Below are positions 34,856-43,863 of a DNA stretch of 64,000 bases, piece by piece. Position numbers and translations under genes: made by a program. The stretch comes from JANYCO01 sp035535995 (lineage in GTDB: Bacteria > Bacteroidota > Bacteroidia > Cytophagales > Cytophagaceae), in contig DATLOZ010000022.1 of assembly GCA_035535995.1 (NCBI GenBank), positions 248,001 to 312,000 on the forward strand. The letters run 5' to 3'. The stretch's first letter is position 1; each line of letters opens with the position of its first letter. The notes under the pieces were generated by a model. That model had not been told where the DNA came from and ran no database searches. It was given only the letters and a program-made list of their open reading frames with translations.

Positions 34856-35911
34856 TTAATTATTATTAATGACTTTCCCTTTCTTCAACCGGAAAATAAA
34901 ATTAGTCCCTTCTCCTATTACGCTTTCCACAATCATTTTAGAATGGTGCGCTTCTACAATATGCTTTACGATCGCGAGGCCAAGACCGGTGCCGCCTCTG
35001 TCTTTGGCGCGACTTTTTTCCACTCTATAAAAACGCTCAAAGATGCGTGACAAATGTTTCTGCTCAATACCTGGTCCATCGTCTTTCACCGATACTTCTA
35101 CTTCTTCGTTCTCAATCACAAATTTCACCATCACCACGCCATTGTCTTTTCCATACTTAATAGCATTTACAATGAGGTTGGTCATCACTTGTCCTATGCG
35201 CATCTTATCCGCTTGCACATAGCAGGATTTTGGATTGTATTTATAAAAACGAAGTTTAGTGCCTCTACTGCCAGCTGCTTCTTCCAATTGATCAAAGATA
35301 TCTTCGGTCAATTTCAATAGATCAAAACTCTGCGCATGCATTTTGATCTCTCCAATCTCCAATTGCGAAATGGTGATCAGGTCTTGTACCAGCATATTCA
35401 GGCCATCCAGACTGTTGGCCGCTTTGTTTAGAAATTTATCGCGAACCTCAATATCGTCTACAGCTCCATCGATTAGTGTATGTACAAATCCTTGCGCCGC
35501 AAAGATCGGAGTCTTGAGCTCATGCGAAACATCGGCGAGAAATTCGCGGCGGAATGTTTCCAGCTTTTTCAGTTCTTCAATCTCCATTTGTTTTTTCTCA
35601 GCAAAATCGATGATCTCTTCTTTGATCCTGCTGAGGTGCGTGCGGTTGGAAGGACTTTGGTTCTGTTTAGGTTTGGACAAACTATAATCCTTCTTTTTGA
35701 TCTTATCAAGCAATGTGTAAATATTGTCGATCTCGTGGAATACAAATTTTTCCAAGGCCAAATAAATAAAGGTCGTGCTGGTGGCCATAAATATCACCAG
35801 GTAATTAAAAAATGCCAGGCCTATTCCAATATTCATATAAAGAATAGCCGCCAACAAAAGTGTTAAAACAGCGCTGAGAATAAAGGAAATGTTTTTTGCG
35901 TTGAAAAGCAT
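34856..35911 (-). CDS. PhoR-like sensor histidine kinase
   Basis: A 351-residue kinase with two N-terminal hydrophobic helices and no large extracellular loop. The phospho-acceptor box is VSHELKTP (H130), followed by the N box NLIVNAIKYG, G1 DDGPGI, F box and G2 GGTGLGL. It resembles PhoR-type kinases. It starts 5 bp after the stop of the response regulator gene upstream, so the pair is co-expressed. The signal is unknown. Confidence 0.9.
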   Translation of the reverse strand: MLFNAKNISFILSAVLTLLLAAILYMNIGIGLAFFNYLVIFMATSTTFIYLALEKFVFHEIDNIYTLLDKIKKKDYSLSKPKQNQSPSNRTHLSRIKEEIIDFAEKKQMEIEELKKLETFRREFLADVSHELKTPIFAAQGFVHTLIDGAVDDIEVRDKFLNKAANSLDGLNMLVQDLITISQLEIGEIKMHAQSFDLLKLTEDIFDQLEEAAGSRGTKLRFYKYNPKSCYVQADKMRIGQVMTNLIVNAIKYGKDNGVVMVKFVIENEEVEVSVKDDGPGIEQKHLSRIFERFYRVEKSRAKDRGGTGLGLAIVKHIVEAHHSKMIVESVIGEGTNFIFRLKKGKVINNN

Positions 35912-35916
35912 GGCTG

Positions 35917-36606
35917 CTATTTTTCTTCTTTGGAAAATTTATATCCAATTCCCTTGATGGTAGTAATATACCCTTCTCCTATTTTTTCTCTCACCTTTCG
36001 AATATGCACGTCAATCGTGCGAGGTACGACGTATACATCGGAGCCCCAAATATATTTCAACAGGTCATCGCGGCCATATACTACATCGGGGTGTAAGGAT
36101 AAAAAATACAATAGTTCAAATTCTTTTTTAGGAAGTACAATCTTCTCTCCATTCTTGGTAACCGTATAGCTCGCGCGGTCGATCACCAGGTCTCCTGCAG
36201 TGATCGCAGAAGGATCGGGAGCTACTTGCTGGTCTCTTCTGAAAAACGCAGCCAGCCTGCTCAGCAAAGCTCTTGGTTTGATTGGTTTGGTCAGATAATC
36301 GTTGGCACCCGCCTCAAAGGCGGCAATCTCGGTAAACTCTTCTCCCCGGGCAGTGAGAAAAATAATGTAAACATCCTTCAACTTTGAGATCTCTCGGATT
36401 CTTCTACAAGTTTCGATCCCGTCAATCTTAGGCATCATCACATCCAGCAGGATCAGGTGTGGCATATGTTCTTTGGCGGCTTCTATGCCTGCAAGGCCAT
36501 CGACAGCGGTAAATACTTCATAGCCTTCTTTACTCAGGTTATAATCCAGCATTTCCAAAATATCGCTTTCATCGTCTACTACCAGCACTCTGTTCTTCTT
36601 AGTCAT
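35917..36606 (-). CDS. OmpR/PhoB-type response regulator
   Basis: A 229-residue two-domain regulator: a receiver with DDE at 11-13 and the phospho-acceptor D55 (LLDVMMP), and a C-terminal winged helix ending YITTIKGIGYKF. It is the first gene of the pair with the histidine kinase. Phosphate or envelope control is a common role of this type, but nothing in the window fixes the target. Confidence 0.92.
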   Translation of the reverse strand: MTKKNRVLVVDDESDILEMLDYNLSKEGYEVFTAVDGLAGIEAAKEHMPHLILLDVMMPKIDGIETCRRIREISKLKDVYIIFLTARGEEFTEIAAFEAGANDYLTKPIKPRALLSRLAAFFRRDQQVAPDPSAITAGDLVIDRASYTVTKNGEKIVLPKKEFELLYFLSLHPDVVYGRDDLLKYIWGSDVYVVPRTIDVHIRKVREKIGEGYITTIKGIGYKFSKEEK

Positions 36607-36652
36607 AGATATTTTTTATGCGTTGGTTTATTTCAAAATACCGATCGTTTTG

Positions 36653-36690
36653 TTCAAAGTGAAAAACTTAAACTTTCAACCTTCAACTTA
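36653..36690. repeat. Weak heptad-like inverted repeat
   Basis: GTTCAAAGT and ACTTTCAAC nearly pair, and AACTTTC, AACCTTC, AACTTAT read as 7-mers. It is short and degenerate, between two minus-strand genes. Confidence 0.35.
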
Positions 36691-36691
36691 T

Positions 36692-38035
36692 TTACTCGGT
36701 AAATAATTTTTCTAAAGCCTGATCTAATTCTGCGCCTCTTAAATTGGTGCCAACTATTTTTCCTGTTTTATCCAGCAGGAAAGCAGCCGGGATACCTCTG
36801 ACACCATATAGTTTTGCAGCATCGGAGTTCCAGCCTTTCAGATCCGAAACATGATTTTCCCAAAGCAATCCATCTTTCTTGATCGCTGCCACCCATTGAT
36901 CGCGGTTGCTGTCGAGCGACACGCTGAAGACAGTAAATCCTTTGTCTTTGAATTTAGTATACGCGCTTACTACATTTGGGTTTTCCTTACGGCAAGGCCC
37001 GCACCAGGAAGCCCAAAAATCAAGCAATACAACTTTTCCTTTCAGCGAATAAAGCGAAATATCTTTACCATTCGTGTCTTTCAATTTTATATCCGGAGGA
37101 GTATCGCCAACCTTCGGAGAGCCTTTCGGCACAACCGATAAATAATATTTAGCATACTTGGATGCAGGAAACTCTCTTGCATATTGTTCCGTGAGCACAC
37201 GCGCATAATCCTGGTCTTGCTGAAAAACACCTTTGATCAGCGAAACATAGGCTACTTCTTTATTTGCATTAGGTTTGTTGAACTTCGACAAGACCTGGTA
37301 AGATGCTACTTTAAGATCTCCTTGCTGATAATAGCGTTGAAGAAAAATATAGATCTTGTTCGATAGCATGTCGCCGCGTGTATATTCTTCGTCGATGAAT
37401 TCATCCTTTTTGAAAAACCCATTTTGAGTAGTAGTATCGTAGGTAACAAACATTGCGGCTACCTTTCCTATGAATGTTCCTTTGTTGTTATTGGCTATTG
37501 AATTCAACTGCTCACGCAATACTTTGTTTAATGTATCCAATTGGATCTGCAACTTGCTGATCTCTGTTTGAAAGGTAGCAGGATCGCTGTAGCGAAGTTG
37601 CATATACTGCTGTGCCTGATCGTCGAGCTTTTTAAATTCAGTACTGTGCCAGTTGTTGACGCCTAAATACTGACGGTAGAGATCGTTTTCTTTAGAATTA
37701 TCAATGGTCATCGTACCAGCTTTCATATCACCATTCATCGTCAGGTTGTTCTGATCGTATACGAAAGTGAAACTATTCTTATCGTCAACGCCTACTTTGT
37801 AAAATCCTCTCTGCATGGATTCTTTGGTTTTGAATTCAAAAGCATCGTTTGCCAACTTCACAGAATCTATTTTTTCTGTTTCCGAACCAAAATATTTGAA
37901 AAGATAAACATATGGATATACCTGCGCATTTTTCAAACTACCTTTAATGATCACTTGCTTGGCAAACGATTGTACTGACACAATGCACAACAATAAAATG
38001 ATCGAGGGAAATTTAAATTTATAAACTGTTTTCAT
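36692..38035 (-). CDS. TlpA-like thiol-disulfide protein with N-terminal DUF4369-type domain
   Basis: A 447-residue exported protein (signal peptide ending SVQSFA). The first ~130 residues look like DUF4369 (KGSLKNAQVYPYVYLFKYFG), common in Bacteroidota before thioredoxin folds. A helical middle follows, then a thioredoxin-like C-terminus with FWASWCGPCR (CxxC near 343-346) and the cis-Pro GIPAAFLLD. It probably acts as a periplasmic or envelope thiol oxidoreductase. It is followed downstream by the two-component pair, on the same strand. Confidence 0.88.
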   Translation of the reverse strand: MKTVYKFKFPSIILLLCIVSVQSFAKQVIIKGSLKNAQVYPYVYLFKYFGSETEKIDSVKLANDAFEFKTKESMQRGFYKVGVDDKNSFTFVYDQNNLTMNGDMKAGTMTIDNSKENDLYRQYLGVNNWHSTEFKKLDDQAQQYMQLRYSDPATFQTEISKLQIQLDTLNKVLREQLNSIANNNKGTFIGKVAAMFVTYDTTTQNGFFKKDEFIDEEYTRGDMLSNKIYIFLQRYYQQGDLKVASYQVLSKFNKPNANKEVAYVSLIKGVFQQDQDYARVLTEQYAREFPASKYAKYYLSVVPKGSPKVGDTPPDIKLKDTNGKDISLYSLKGKVVLLDFWASWCGPCRKENPNVVSAYTKFKDKGFTVFSVSLDSNRDQWVAAIKKDGLLWENHVSDLKGWNSDAAKLYGVRGIPAAFLLDKTGKIVGTNLRGAELDQALEKLFTE

Positions 38036-38050
38036 AAGCTGATTTATATA

Positions 38051-38851
38051 TTATCTGAAATTGATCGGATACTTAAGATTTTTATATCCTTTCAGGTCTA
38101 CTTCAACGGCGCCCACAAACATGTCGGCTTCTATCTTAAGTGGCAGGCGATTTTTATCATCCGATAGCCATAGGCGAATGGAGTTCTCTCCTTCAAACAG
38201 TCCGTTCTCCGGCATGATCGGCGCGAGCTTGAGCGCATTGATCTTTCCGAAATCTGTTTTGATCTGTTCTTTTCCTTTATAGCGAATTCTCAATTTGTAT
38301 AATTTATCTTCGAAAAAAGAATTCACTTCCAAAATATCTCCTACTTTTAGTTTATCGTAATCAATCACACGCAGGTAATACGCGCCACTTACAATGTCTT
38401 GCAGGTTGCCTGAAATTTCAAATTCTTGATGTCCTTTTTTCTTATCGCGGTTTTCCCAATCTACAATAGCTTTATTGTTATCGTAATTGAATTGTACGAC
38501 TTCTTTCAGACGATATTTCCCTTCTTCAATAGTACGGGTGCTTTTTTGAGATACCTTGGTAGTTGTATCGATATAGGTAGTCCAATTGTCGCGGATACGA
38601 AGCACCAGGTCAAAGCTCCCTGAAGAGCGGCCGGTACAGGAAGCCTTCATACATATTTTATCGTTCACCAAATAATACTGATCACTTACTTCGATCTTGG
38701 CTTCTCCGGCAGTGATAAATCCGTAGTGGACACGAAATTCAAATGATTCTTTAGGACCATAATTTACTGGTACAAGAGAGACTGTTTCCCTGTTGGTAAA
38801 ACAACAAAAAGACAAGCTCAAAATGGCAAAAATACTTACACCCTTTCTCAT
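38051..38851 (-). CDS. DUF3108 envelope protein
   Basis: A 266-residue protein with an N-terminal hydrophobic segment (MRKGVSIFAILSLSFCCF). The mature part is beta-rich and matches DUF3108 features: ESFEFRVHYGFITAGEAKIE near the start and RLWLSDDKNRLPLKIEAD near the end. The family is periplasmic and its function is unknown. It ends 15 bp from the TlpA-like gene start and is probably co-transcribed with it. Confidence 0.82.
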   Translation of the reverse strand: MRKGVSIFAILSLSFCCFTNRETVSLVPVNYGPKESFEFRVHYGFITAGEAKIEVSDQYYLVNDKICMKASCTGRSSGSFDLVLRIRDNWTTYIDTTTKVSQKSTRTIEEGKYRLKEVVQFNYDNNKAIVDWENRDKKKGHQEFEISGNLQDIVSGAYYLRVIDYDKLKVGDILEVNSFFEDKLYKLRIRYKGKEQIKTDFGKINALKLAPIMPENGLFEGENSIRLWLSDDKNRLPLKIEADMFVGAVEVDLKGYKNLKYPINFR

Positions 38852-38854
38852 ATG

Positions 38855-38936
38855 TTAGTAGTGAGTAGTTAGTCATGAGTATTGAGTAAAAGTATTGAGC
38901 TTCTCACTACTATCTTCTCAATACTAATTACTCATT
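38855..38936. repeat. Heptad-unit imperfect inverted repeat (TTAGTAG/TGAGTAT type)
   Basis: The left half reads as the 7-mers TTAGTAG, TGAGTAG, TTAGTCA, TGAGTAT, TGAGTAA. The right half carries CTCAATACT and ATTACTCA, which pair with parts of it. It is between two minus-strand genes. Confidence 0.65.
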
Positions 38937-38950
38937 GAAGATATTCAAAT

Positions 38951-40018
38951 TTAAACTATTAAACCGAATCTTGTCAGGAAATCTTTTAGTTTATGAAATT
39001 CCTGTGGTTCTATGGCCGGAAAGTTTGCGATCCTTACCGTATTTGCTTTCCATCGACCATATCCGTTGCCAAGCAAGATCCCTTCTATCTTGGCTTCTTT
39101 TTTTAGTCGGCTGATCAACCCTTCTTCTCCTGATAACGCAATTACCGTACCCGATCGTACAGCATTGTTTTCGATCAAAAGTTTCATCTCTTTCATTTCT
39201 CTTAACATTGCATACCACAGACCTGCATTTTTTCTCTGGTTCGCATCGGTTTCCCTTATGTCTGGTACCATTTCCATTACTTTCATCAGCAGGAAAATGC
39301 CTAATACATTGGGCGTGTAAGTAGTTTGAAAATCTTTCATCCGCTCGACCATCGCCGTGAAACTGTTGTAATGATCCTTCTCTCCTATTTCAAGTCCTTT
39401 GCGAACAGCTGCTGGCGAACAAATCATAAGCGCCATTCCGGCAGGAAGTCCAAAGCATTTTTGCACAGATGCAAACCACACATCCGCCTGGTCAAATTCC
39501 AGCAATACTCCTGCCATCGAAGAAGTAGCGTCAACGGCGATCAGTTTTTGTGGATAGCGAAGACGGTACGATCTTAACGTATCCGTCGAAAGTTCTGTTC
39601 CATTGGAAGTTTCGTTTTGCGTAAGCGCAATCAATTCTGCATCTTCCAGCACAGGCAAATAATCGGGATCGATTATTTCCTCCAGGCCAAACTGTTTTCC
39701 TCTTGCTTGCGGACGGAGTTTTTGCGTATACTCCATCCATTTTTCGCCGAATGCTCCGTTATATAAATGAAAACTTTTTTCTTTTATTAACGATTGAGCA
39801 ATAATCTCCCAGCATTCGGTAGCAGAGGAAGTAAAAAAGATCGTATAGTCTTCGGGGATCCGAAGTTTCTGTTTGAGTAGCGAAATAAGTTTTTTAGAAA
39901 TTTCTACAAATTCCGGACTACGGTGGTTGATGCTGAGCACTCCTTTTTCACAAGCTTCCTGCATGAAAGCCGGAATACTACTGTACAACCTGGAAGGCCC
40001 GGGATAGAAGGAAATCAT
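38951..40018 (-). CDS. Second SerC-like class-V aminotransferase
   Basis: A 355-residue paralogue of serC: ISFYPGPSRLY at the start, HRSPEF, VDATSSMAG, the PLP lysine K187 in SVQKCFGLP, and RIANFPAI near the end. Its start overlaps the aroQ stop by 4 bp (ATGA), so translation is coupled to aroQ. Since the serine operon has its own serC, this copy may use another 2-oxo acid or be a spare phosphoserine aminotransferase. Sequence alone does not decide. Confidence 0.88.
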   Translation of the reverse strand: MISFYPGPSRLYSSIPAFMQEACEKGVLSINHRSPEFVEISKKLISLLKQKLRIPEDYTIFFTSSATECWEIIAQSLIKEKSFHLYNGAFGEKWMEYTQKLRPQARGKQFGLEEIIDPDYLPVLEDAELIALTQNETSNGTELSTDTLRSYRLRYPQKLIAVDATSSMAGVLLEFDQADVWFASVQKCFGLPAGMALMICSPAAVRKGLEIGEKDHYNSFTAMVERMKDFQTTYTPNVLGIFLLMKVMEMVPDIRETDANQRKNAGLWYAMLREMKEMKLLIENNAVRSGTVIALSGEEGLISRLKKEAKIEGILLGNGYGRWKANTVRIANFPAIEPQEFHKLKDFLTRFGLIV

Positions 40019-40443
40019 TTGGAAGAAGAATTAAGCAGGTAAAATAAAGCCATTTCATAGCTCATCATTCCGAAGCCTGCGACCACCCCTTTGCAAACTC
40101 TACTCATAAAACTTTTGTGACGAAATTCTTCACGCGCGTGTACGTTGGAAATATGTACCTCGATCACCGGTGTTTTGATCGCAGAAATCGCGTCGGGAAT
40201 TGCCACGGAAGTATGCGTATAAGCGCCGGCATTCATGATAATGCCATCGTACGAAAATCCTGTTTCGTGCAGCTTATTGATCAGCTCTCCTTCTACGTTT
40301 GACTGAAAATATTCCAGTCCTGCCTGAGGATATTTTTGTTGAAGTGTTTTAAAATATTCTTCAAATGTTTGATTGCCATAAACGCTTGGTTCACGCACGC
40401 CAAGCAGGTTAAGATTAGGGCCGTTGATGATTAGGATTTTCAT
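40015..40443 (-). CDS. aroQ: Type II 3-dehydroquinate dehydratase
   Basis: A 142-residue AroQ: INGPNLNLLGVREPSVYG with the catalytic Tyr22, QSNVEGELIN, NAGAYTHTSVA and EVHISNVHAREEFRHKS. It dehydrates 3-dehydroquinate in the shikimate pathway. The first gene of a coupled pair with the SerC-like aminotransferase, it faces xerD divergently. Confidence 0.95.
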   Translation of the reverse strand: MKILIINGPNLNLLGVREPSVYGNQTFEEYFKTLQQKYPQAGLEYFQSNVEGELINKLHETGFSYDGIIMNAGAYTHTSVAIPDAISAIKTPVIEVHISNVHAREEFRHKSFMSRVCKGVVAGFGMMSYEMALFYLLNSSSK

Positions 40444-40464
40444 ATTGTAATTATTTAAAACGAA

Positions 40465-40527
40465 TACCGGTGCCAGCTGCCAGATAATTGTCAGTTTATC
40501 CGGAATCTGGCATCCGGTATCTGGTAT
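40465..40527. repeat. Heptad-unit inverted repeat (ATCTGGC/ATCCGGT type), divergent gap
   Basis: The right arm from 40498 reads ATCCGGA, ATCTGGC, ATCCGGT, ATCTGGT, then a T run. The left arm 40465-40489 pairs with it with a few changes. It is the same sequence type as 34753-34840, but lies between the divergent genes aroQ and xerD. Confidence 0.8.
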
Positions 40528-40554
40528 CTTTTTTTATTGTATTTTTATACCCAT

Positions 40555-41454
40555 ATGAACTGGGATATTCTTATCAAACAATTCAAAAACTATCTTCAAC
40601 TGGAACGTTCTCTTTCGGGAAACTCCGTGGAAGCTTATGTACACGATATCGTAAAGCTAAGACAGTTTTTAGAAAATTCCAATGTATCCGTTACTCCTCA
40701 AAAAGTAACCCAGCAACAGATCCAGGACTTTATCGAAGACATCAATGAAATGGGGCTTGCCGCGCATTCGCAGGCGAGAATTTTATCGGGAGTAAAAGCA
40801 TTTTATAAGTTTTTACTGATCGAAGAAGAGATCAGCGATGATCCTTCTACTTTAATTGAAGGCCCTAAGTTGGGAAGAAAATTGCCCGATACTTTAGAGT
40901 TTCACGAGATCGAAAAACTCCTGGAAGCAATCGATCTGTCAACCCCCGAAGGTGCGCGCAACCGCTCGATCCTGGAAACTCTCTATAGCAGCGGACTAAG
41001 GGTTTCCGAACTAGTGGAACTGCGCATCAGCAATGTATTTTTTGACGATGGATTTTTAAAAATTCTAGGGAAAGGAAACAAGGAACGCTTCGTACCGGTC
41101 GGAAAAGATGCGATCAAATTTATGAAAATCTACCTGGAAGAAATTCGTGTGCACATGCCCATCCAAAAAGGATTTGAAAATTACGTTTACCTCAACCGAA
41201 GAGGTAAAAATCTTACCCGGGTTATGATCTTTACCATTATCAAAAGATTAGCACAAAAGATTCGGCTTAAAAAAAATATTAGCCCGCACACCTTCCGCCA
41301 TTCCTTTGCTACGCACCTGATCGATGGAGGCGCTGATCTCCGTGCCGTGCAGGAAATGCTGGGCCATGCGTCCATCACTACCACTGAGATCTACACGCAC
41401 CTCGATCGCGATTACTTGAAAGAGGTGATCCATAGTTTTCATCCGAGAAGTTAA
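40555..41454 (+). CDS. xerD: Tyrosine recombinase XerC/XerD
   Basis: The 299-residue start at ATG 40555 (MNWDILIKQF) is preferred to an upstream TTG. It has an N-terminal SAM-like domain and a catalytic domain with the R-H-R-H-Y set: SGLRVSEL, SPHTFRHSFATHL, LGHASITTT and the nucleophile Tyr in EIYTHLD. The short length and lack of a partner element fit the housekeeping Xer recombinase that resolves chromosome dimers at dif. A dif-like site was not identified here. Confidence 0.92.
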   Translation: MNWDILIKQFKNYLQLERSLSGNSVEAYVHDIVKLRQFLENSNVSVTPQKVTQQQIQDFIEDINEMGLAAHSQARILSGVKAFYKFLLIEEEISDDPSTLIEGPKLGRKLPDTLEFHEIEKLLEAIDLSTPEGARNRSILETLYSSGLRVSELVELRISNVFFDDGFLKILGKGNKERFVPVGKDAIKFMKIYLEEIRVHMPIQKGFENYVYLNRRGKNLTRVMIFTIIKRLAQKIRLKKNISPHTFRHSFATHLIDGGADLRAVQEMLGHASITTTEIYTHLDRDYLKEVIHSFHPRS

Positions 41455-41463
41455 AAACATAAG

Positions 41464-41530
41464 GTCAGCAAGAGCAACAGCAAGAGTATAGAGTACTTAT
41501 CTCTATACTCTTGCTGTTGCTCTTGCTGAC
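41464..41530. repeat. Perfect 30-bp inverted repeat (AGCAAG/AGCAAC units)
   Basis: The arms 41464-41493 and 41501-41530 are perfect reverse complements with a 7-base loop. The left arm reads GTCAGCAAGAGCAACAGCAA and on to AGTATAGAG, in 6- to 7-base units. It follows xerD and precedes the reductase promoter on the same strand, but has no T-tail on either side. Confidence 0.9.
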
Positions 41531-41598
41531 ACCCTATATACTACCACCTGCGATGTCCGATAAATCCCAAACAAAGCACCAACTTTCCGTGCAATCCT

Positions 41599-41629
41599 TT
41601 TGTTTTGGAACCTTAAATAACTAATTTTG
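41599..41629 (+). promoter_or_regulatory. Bacteroidota-type promoter of the siroheme reductase gene
   Basis: TTTG at 41599-41602, a spacer of 19 bases and TAATTTTG at 41622-41629 fit the TTTG-N19-TAnnTTTG consensus exactly. The start codon lies 88 bp further, so there is a leader of roughly 80 bases. Confidence 0.7.
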
Positions 41630-41631
41630 TG

Positions 41632-41690
41632 TTGTAGGAAGTACCCTACAAAGTTTATAGAGATTATAAGTCCTATAAGCACCAATTTCA
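41632..41690 (+). promoter_or_regulatory. Structured 5' leader of the siroheme reductase gene
   Basis: TTGTAGG at 41632-41638 and CCTACAA at 41645-41651 form a hairpin at the predicted transcript start. TTATAG/TATAAG repeats follow to about 41680. This could be an operator or an RNA control element; I do not recognise a known riboswitch. Confidence 0.35.
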
Positions 41691-41717
41691 TCAACAAAAA
41701 AGGAAAAGAAGCTGAGG

Positions 41718-43859
41718 ATGAGCACCCCACAAAACAACCAGACAACGCCTGATTTCGAAAAATTACTTCAACAGATCAATCCTGTTGCCAAGGACGATAT
41801 TGAAGAACTTAACAAAAAGATCAAATCGTACCGCAACCTTGAGATCGACGATGAAAAATTCCGTGCTTTTCGTCTTGCAAGAGGCGTTTACGGACAACGT
41901 CAGGAAGGTGTGCAAATGATTCGCATCAAACTTCCTTATGGAAAAGTTTCTCCCGATCAATTGATCCGCATCGCCGATATTTCTGATCGTTATGCTTCTC
42001 ATAACCTTCACCTCACTACACGCCAGGATATCCAGATCCACTTTGTGAAACTGGAAAATACTCCAAAGGTATGGGCCGAGCTGGAAGAAGTAGGCATCAC
42101 GCTGAGAGAAGCCTGCGGAAACACGGTGAGAAATGTGACAGGCTCTGCGCTTGCAGGTATTGATCCGAACGAGCCATTTGATGTCACTCCTTACGCACAC
42201 GAACATTTCGAATATTTCCTCCGCAATCCGATCTGCCAGGAAATGGGCCGTAAATTTAAGATCTCTTTTTCTTCCAGCCTGAAAGATGATTCCGCTTTCG
42301 GTTTCATGCACGATCTGGGATTCATTCCAAAAATTGAAAACGGCAAAAGAGGTTTTAAAGTCCTTATCGCCGGTGGCCTTGGTGCACAACCGTTCTTAGC
42401 GCTCACTGCCTATGAATTCCTTCCGGAAGATCAGGTGATCCCGTTGACAGAAGCCGTGATCCGTGTATTCGATAGAAACGGAGAAAGAGTAAAACGTCAC
42501 AAAGCCCGTCTGAAGTATCTTGTACACGGTATCGGACTGGAAGCATTCATGGCGCTTGTGGAAAAAGAAAGAAATTCTTTAAAAACAAAAACATATACCT
42601 ACAACCTGGATCAGAATACAGAGGTGATTCCTCCTGTGAAAACAAATCTGGTGAAGCAGGAGCCATCCGACAAAACCAAGTTTGACAGATGGGTACAAAC
42701 AAACGTATTTGAGCAAAAGCAAAAAGGATTCTACGGCGTGTACATCAAGCAGCATCTGGGTGATATGAACTCAGATACTACACGCAAATTTGCGCCGATC
42801 GTAAAAAAATATGCTTCCGACGATATCCGTATCACGGTAAACCAAGGTTGGTTGCTGAAGTATGTAAACAAGGAAGAACTTCCTGCTTTGTTCAACGAAC
42901 TGAATGTGATCGGTCTTGCAGAGCCTGGCTTTGATAGCACTGCCGATATCACTGCTTGTCCTGGTACAGACACCTGTAACCTCGGTATCTCCAGCAGTAC
43001 AGGATTATCTGCTGCCTTGGAAGATATGCTGAAAGAAGAATTCCCTGATATCATTTTCAACAAAAATATCAAGATTAAGATCTCCGGCTGTATGAATGCT
43101 TGCGGCCAGCATACCATTGCCAATATTGGCTTCCACGGTATGTCGATCAAAAATGGTAACTACGTGCTTCCGGCTATGCAGGTAATGCTTGGCGGTGGTG
43201 TAGAGCCCGACGGCACAGGATCATTGGCCGACAAAGTGGTGAAAATTCCTAGCAAACGTTGCACCGACGTAGTAAGAGCAATTCTCAACGACTACGAAGA
43301 AAAAGGAAATGAAGGCGAATATTTCAACGACTACTACAGACGTTTGATCGCGGCAGATAAAATGTATTTCTACAAACTTCTGAAACCATTTGCAGAGCTT
43401 TCTACTCTTCAGGATCTTGACTATATCGACTGGGGACATACAGACAAATACGTAACAGAAGTAGGCGTAGGCGAATGCGCAGGTGTAATGCTAGACCTTG
43501 TATCTACATTGATCAACGATACAGAAGATAAATTAAGATGGGCCATTCGTGGATTTGAAAAAGGCGCTTACGCCGATTCTATCTATTCTTCCTATTCCAC
43601 CTGTGTAAGTGGCGCTAAAGCTATGCTTACCGCGGAAGGTGTGAACTGCAATACACAGATCGGTATTATCAACGATTTTGAAGAAAAATTAGTGAAGACG
43701 GGAAAGATCTTCCTTACTTCCGGAAGTTTCTCTACACAATTGCTACGTATGAGCGAGCAGGAACCTACCAAGGAATTTGCCGCTCAATACCTGGAGGAAG
43801 CAAAAGAATTCGTTTCCAAGATCAAGGAATACCGCAATCAGCAAGTGGCAGTAAAATAA
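41718..43859 (+). CDS. Siroheme sulfite/nitrite reductase with C-terminal helical extension
   Basis: A 713-residue protein. The two ferredoxin-like halves contain LTTRQDIQIH and RVFDRNGERVKRHKARLKYL, and the 4Fe-4S-siroheme cysteines are C414, C420 (CPGTDTC), C458 and C462 (CMNAC). It reduces sulfite to sulfide or nitrite to ammonia. From about residue 535 a helical tail of some 175 residues follows (RLIAADKMYFYKLLKPFAEL, then CAGVMLDLVSTLINDTEDKL and the segments after it) that is absent from standard CysI/NirA and looks like a HEPN-type helical bundle. cobA downstream supports a siroheme function. Confidence 0.9.
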   Translation: MSTPQNNQTTPDFEKLLQQINPVAKDDIEELNKKIKSYRNLEIDDEKFRAFRLARGVYGQRQEGVQMIRIKLPYGKVSPDQLIRIADISDRYASHNLHLTTRQDIQIHFVKLENTPKVWAELEEVGITLREACGNTVRNVTGSALAGIDPNEPFDVTPYAHEHFEYFLRNPICQEMGRKFKISFSSSLKDDSAFGFMHDLGFIPKIENGKRGFKVLIAGGLGAQPFLALTAYEFLPEDQVIPLTEAVIRVFDRNGERVKRHKARLKYLVHGIGLEAFMALVEKERNSLKTKTYTYNLDQNTEVIPPVKTNLVKQEPSDKTKFDRWVQTNVFEQKQKGFYGVYIKQHLGDMNSDTTRKFAPIVKKYASDDIRITVNQGWLLKYVNKEELPALFNELNVIGLAEPGFDSTADITACPGTDTCNLGISSSTGLSAALEDMLKEEFPDIIFNKNIKIKISGCMNACGQHTIANIGFHGMSIKNGNYVLPAMQVMLGGGVEPDGTGSLADKVVKIPSKRCTDVVRAILNDYEEKGNEGEYFNDYYRRLIAADKMYFYKLLKPFAELSTLQDLDYIDWGHTDKYVTEVGVGECAGVMLDLVSTLINDTEDKLRWAIRGFEKGAYADSIYSSYSTCVSGAKAMLTAEGVNCNTQIGIINDFEEKLVKTGKIFLTSGSFSTQLLRMSEQEPTKEFAAQYLEEAKEFVSKIKEYRNQQVAVK

Positions 43860-43863
43860 TTTT

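Noticed and set aside
40537..41454. xerD as an integrase of a mobile element
   Set aside because: The length and motifs fit housekeeping Xer; there are no flanking repeats or cargo at the locus.
41503..41745. Minus-strand open frame across the reductase promoter
   Set aside because: It runs through the 30-bp palindrome, the promoter and the reductase start; its composition is not credible.
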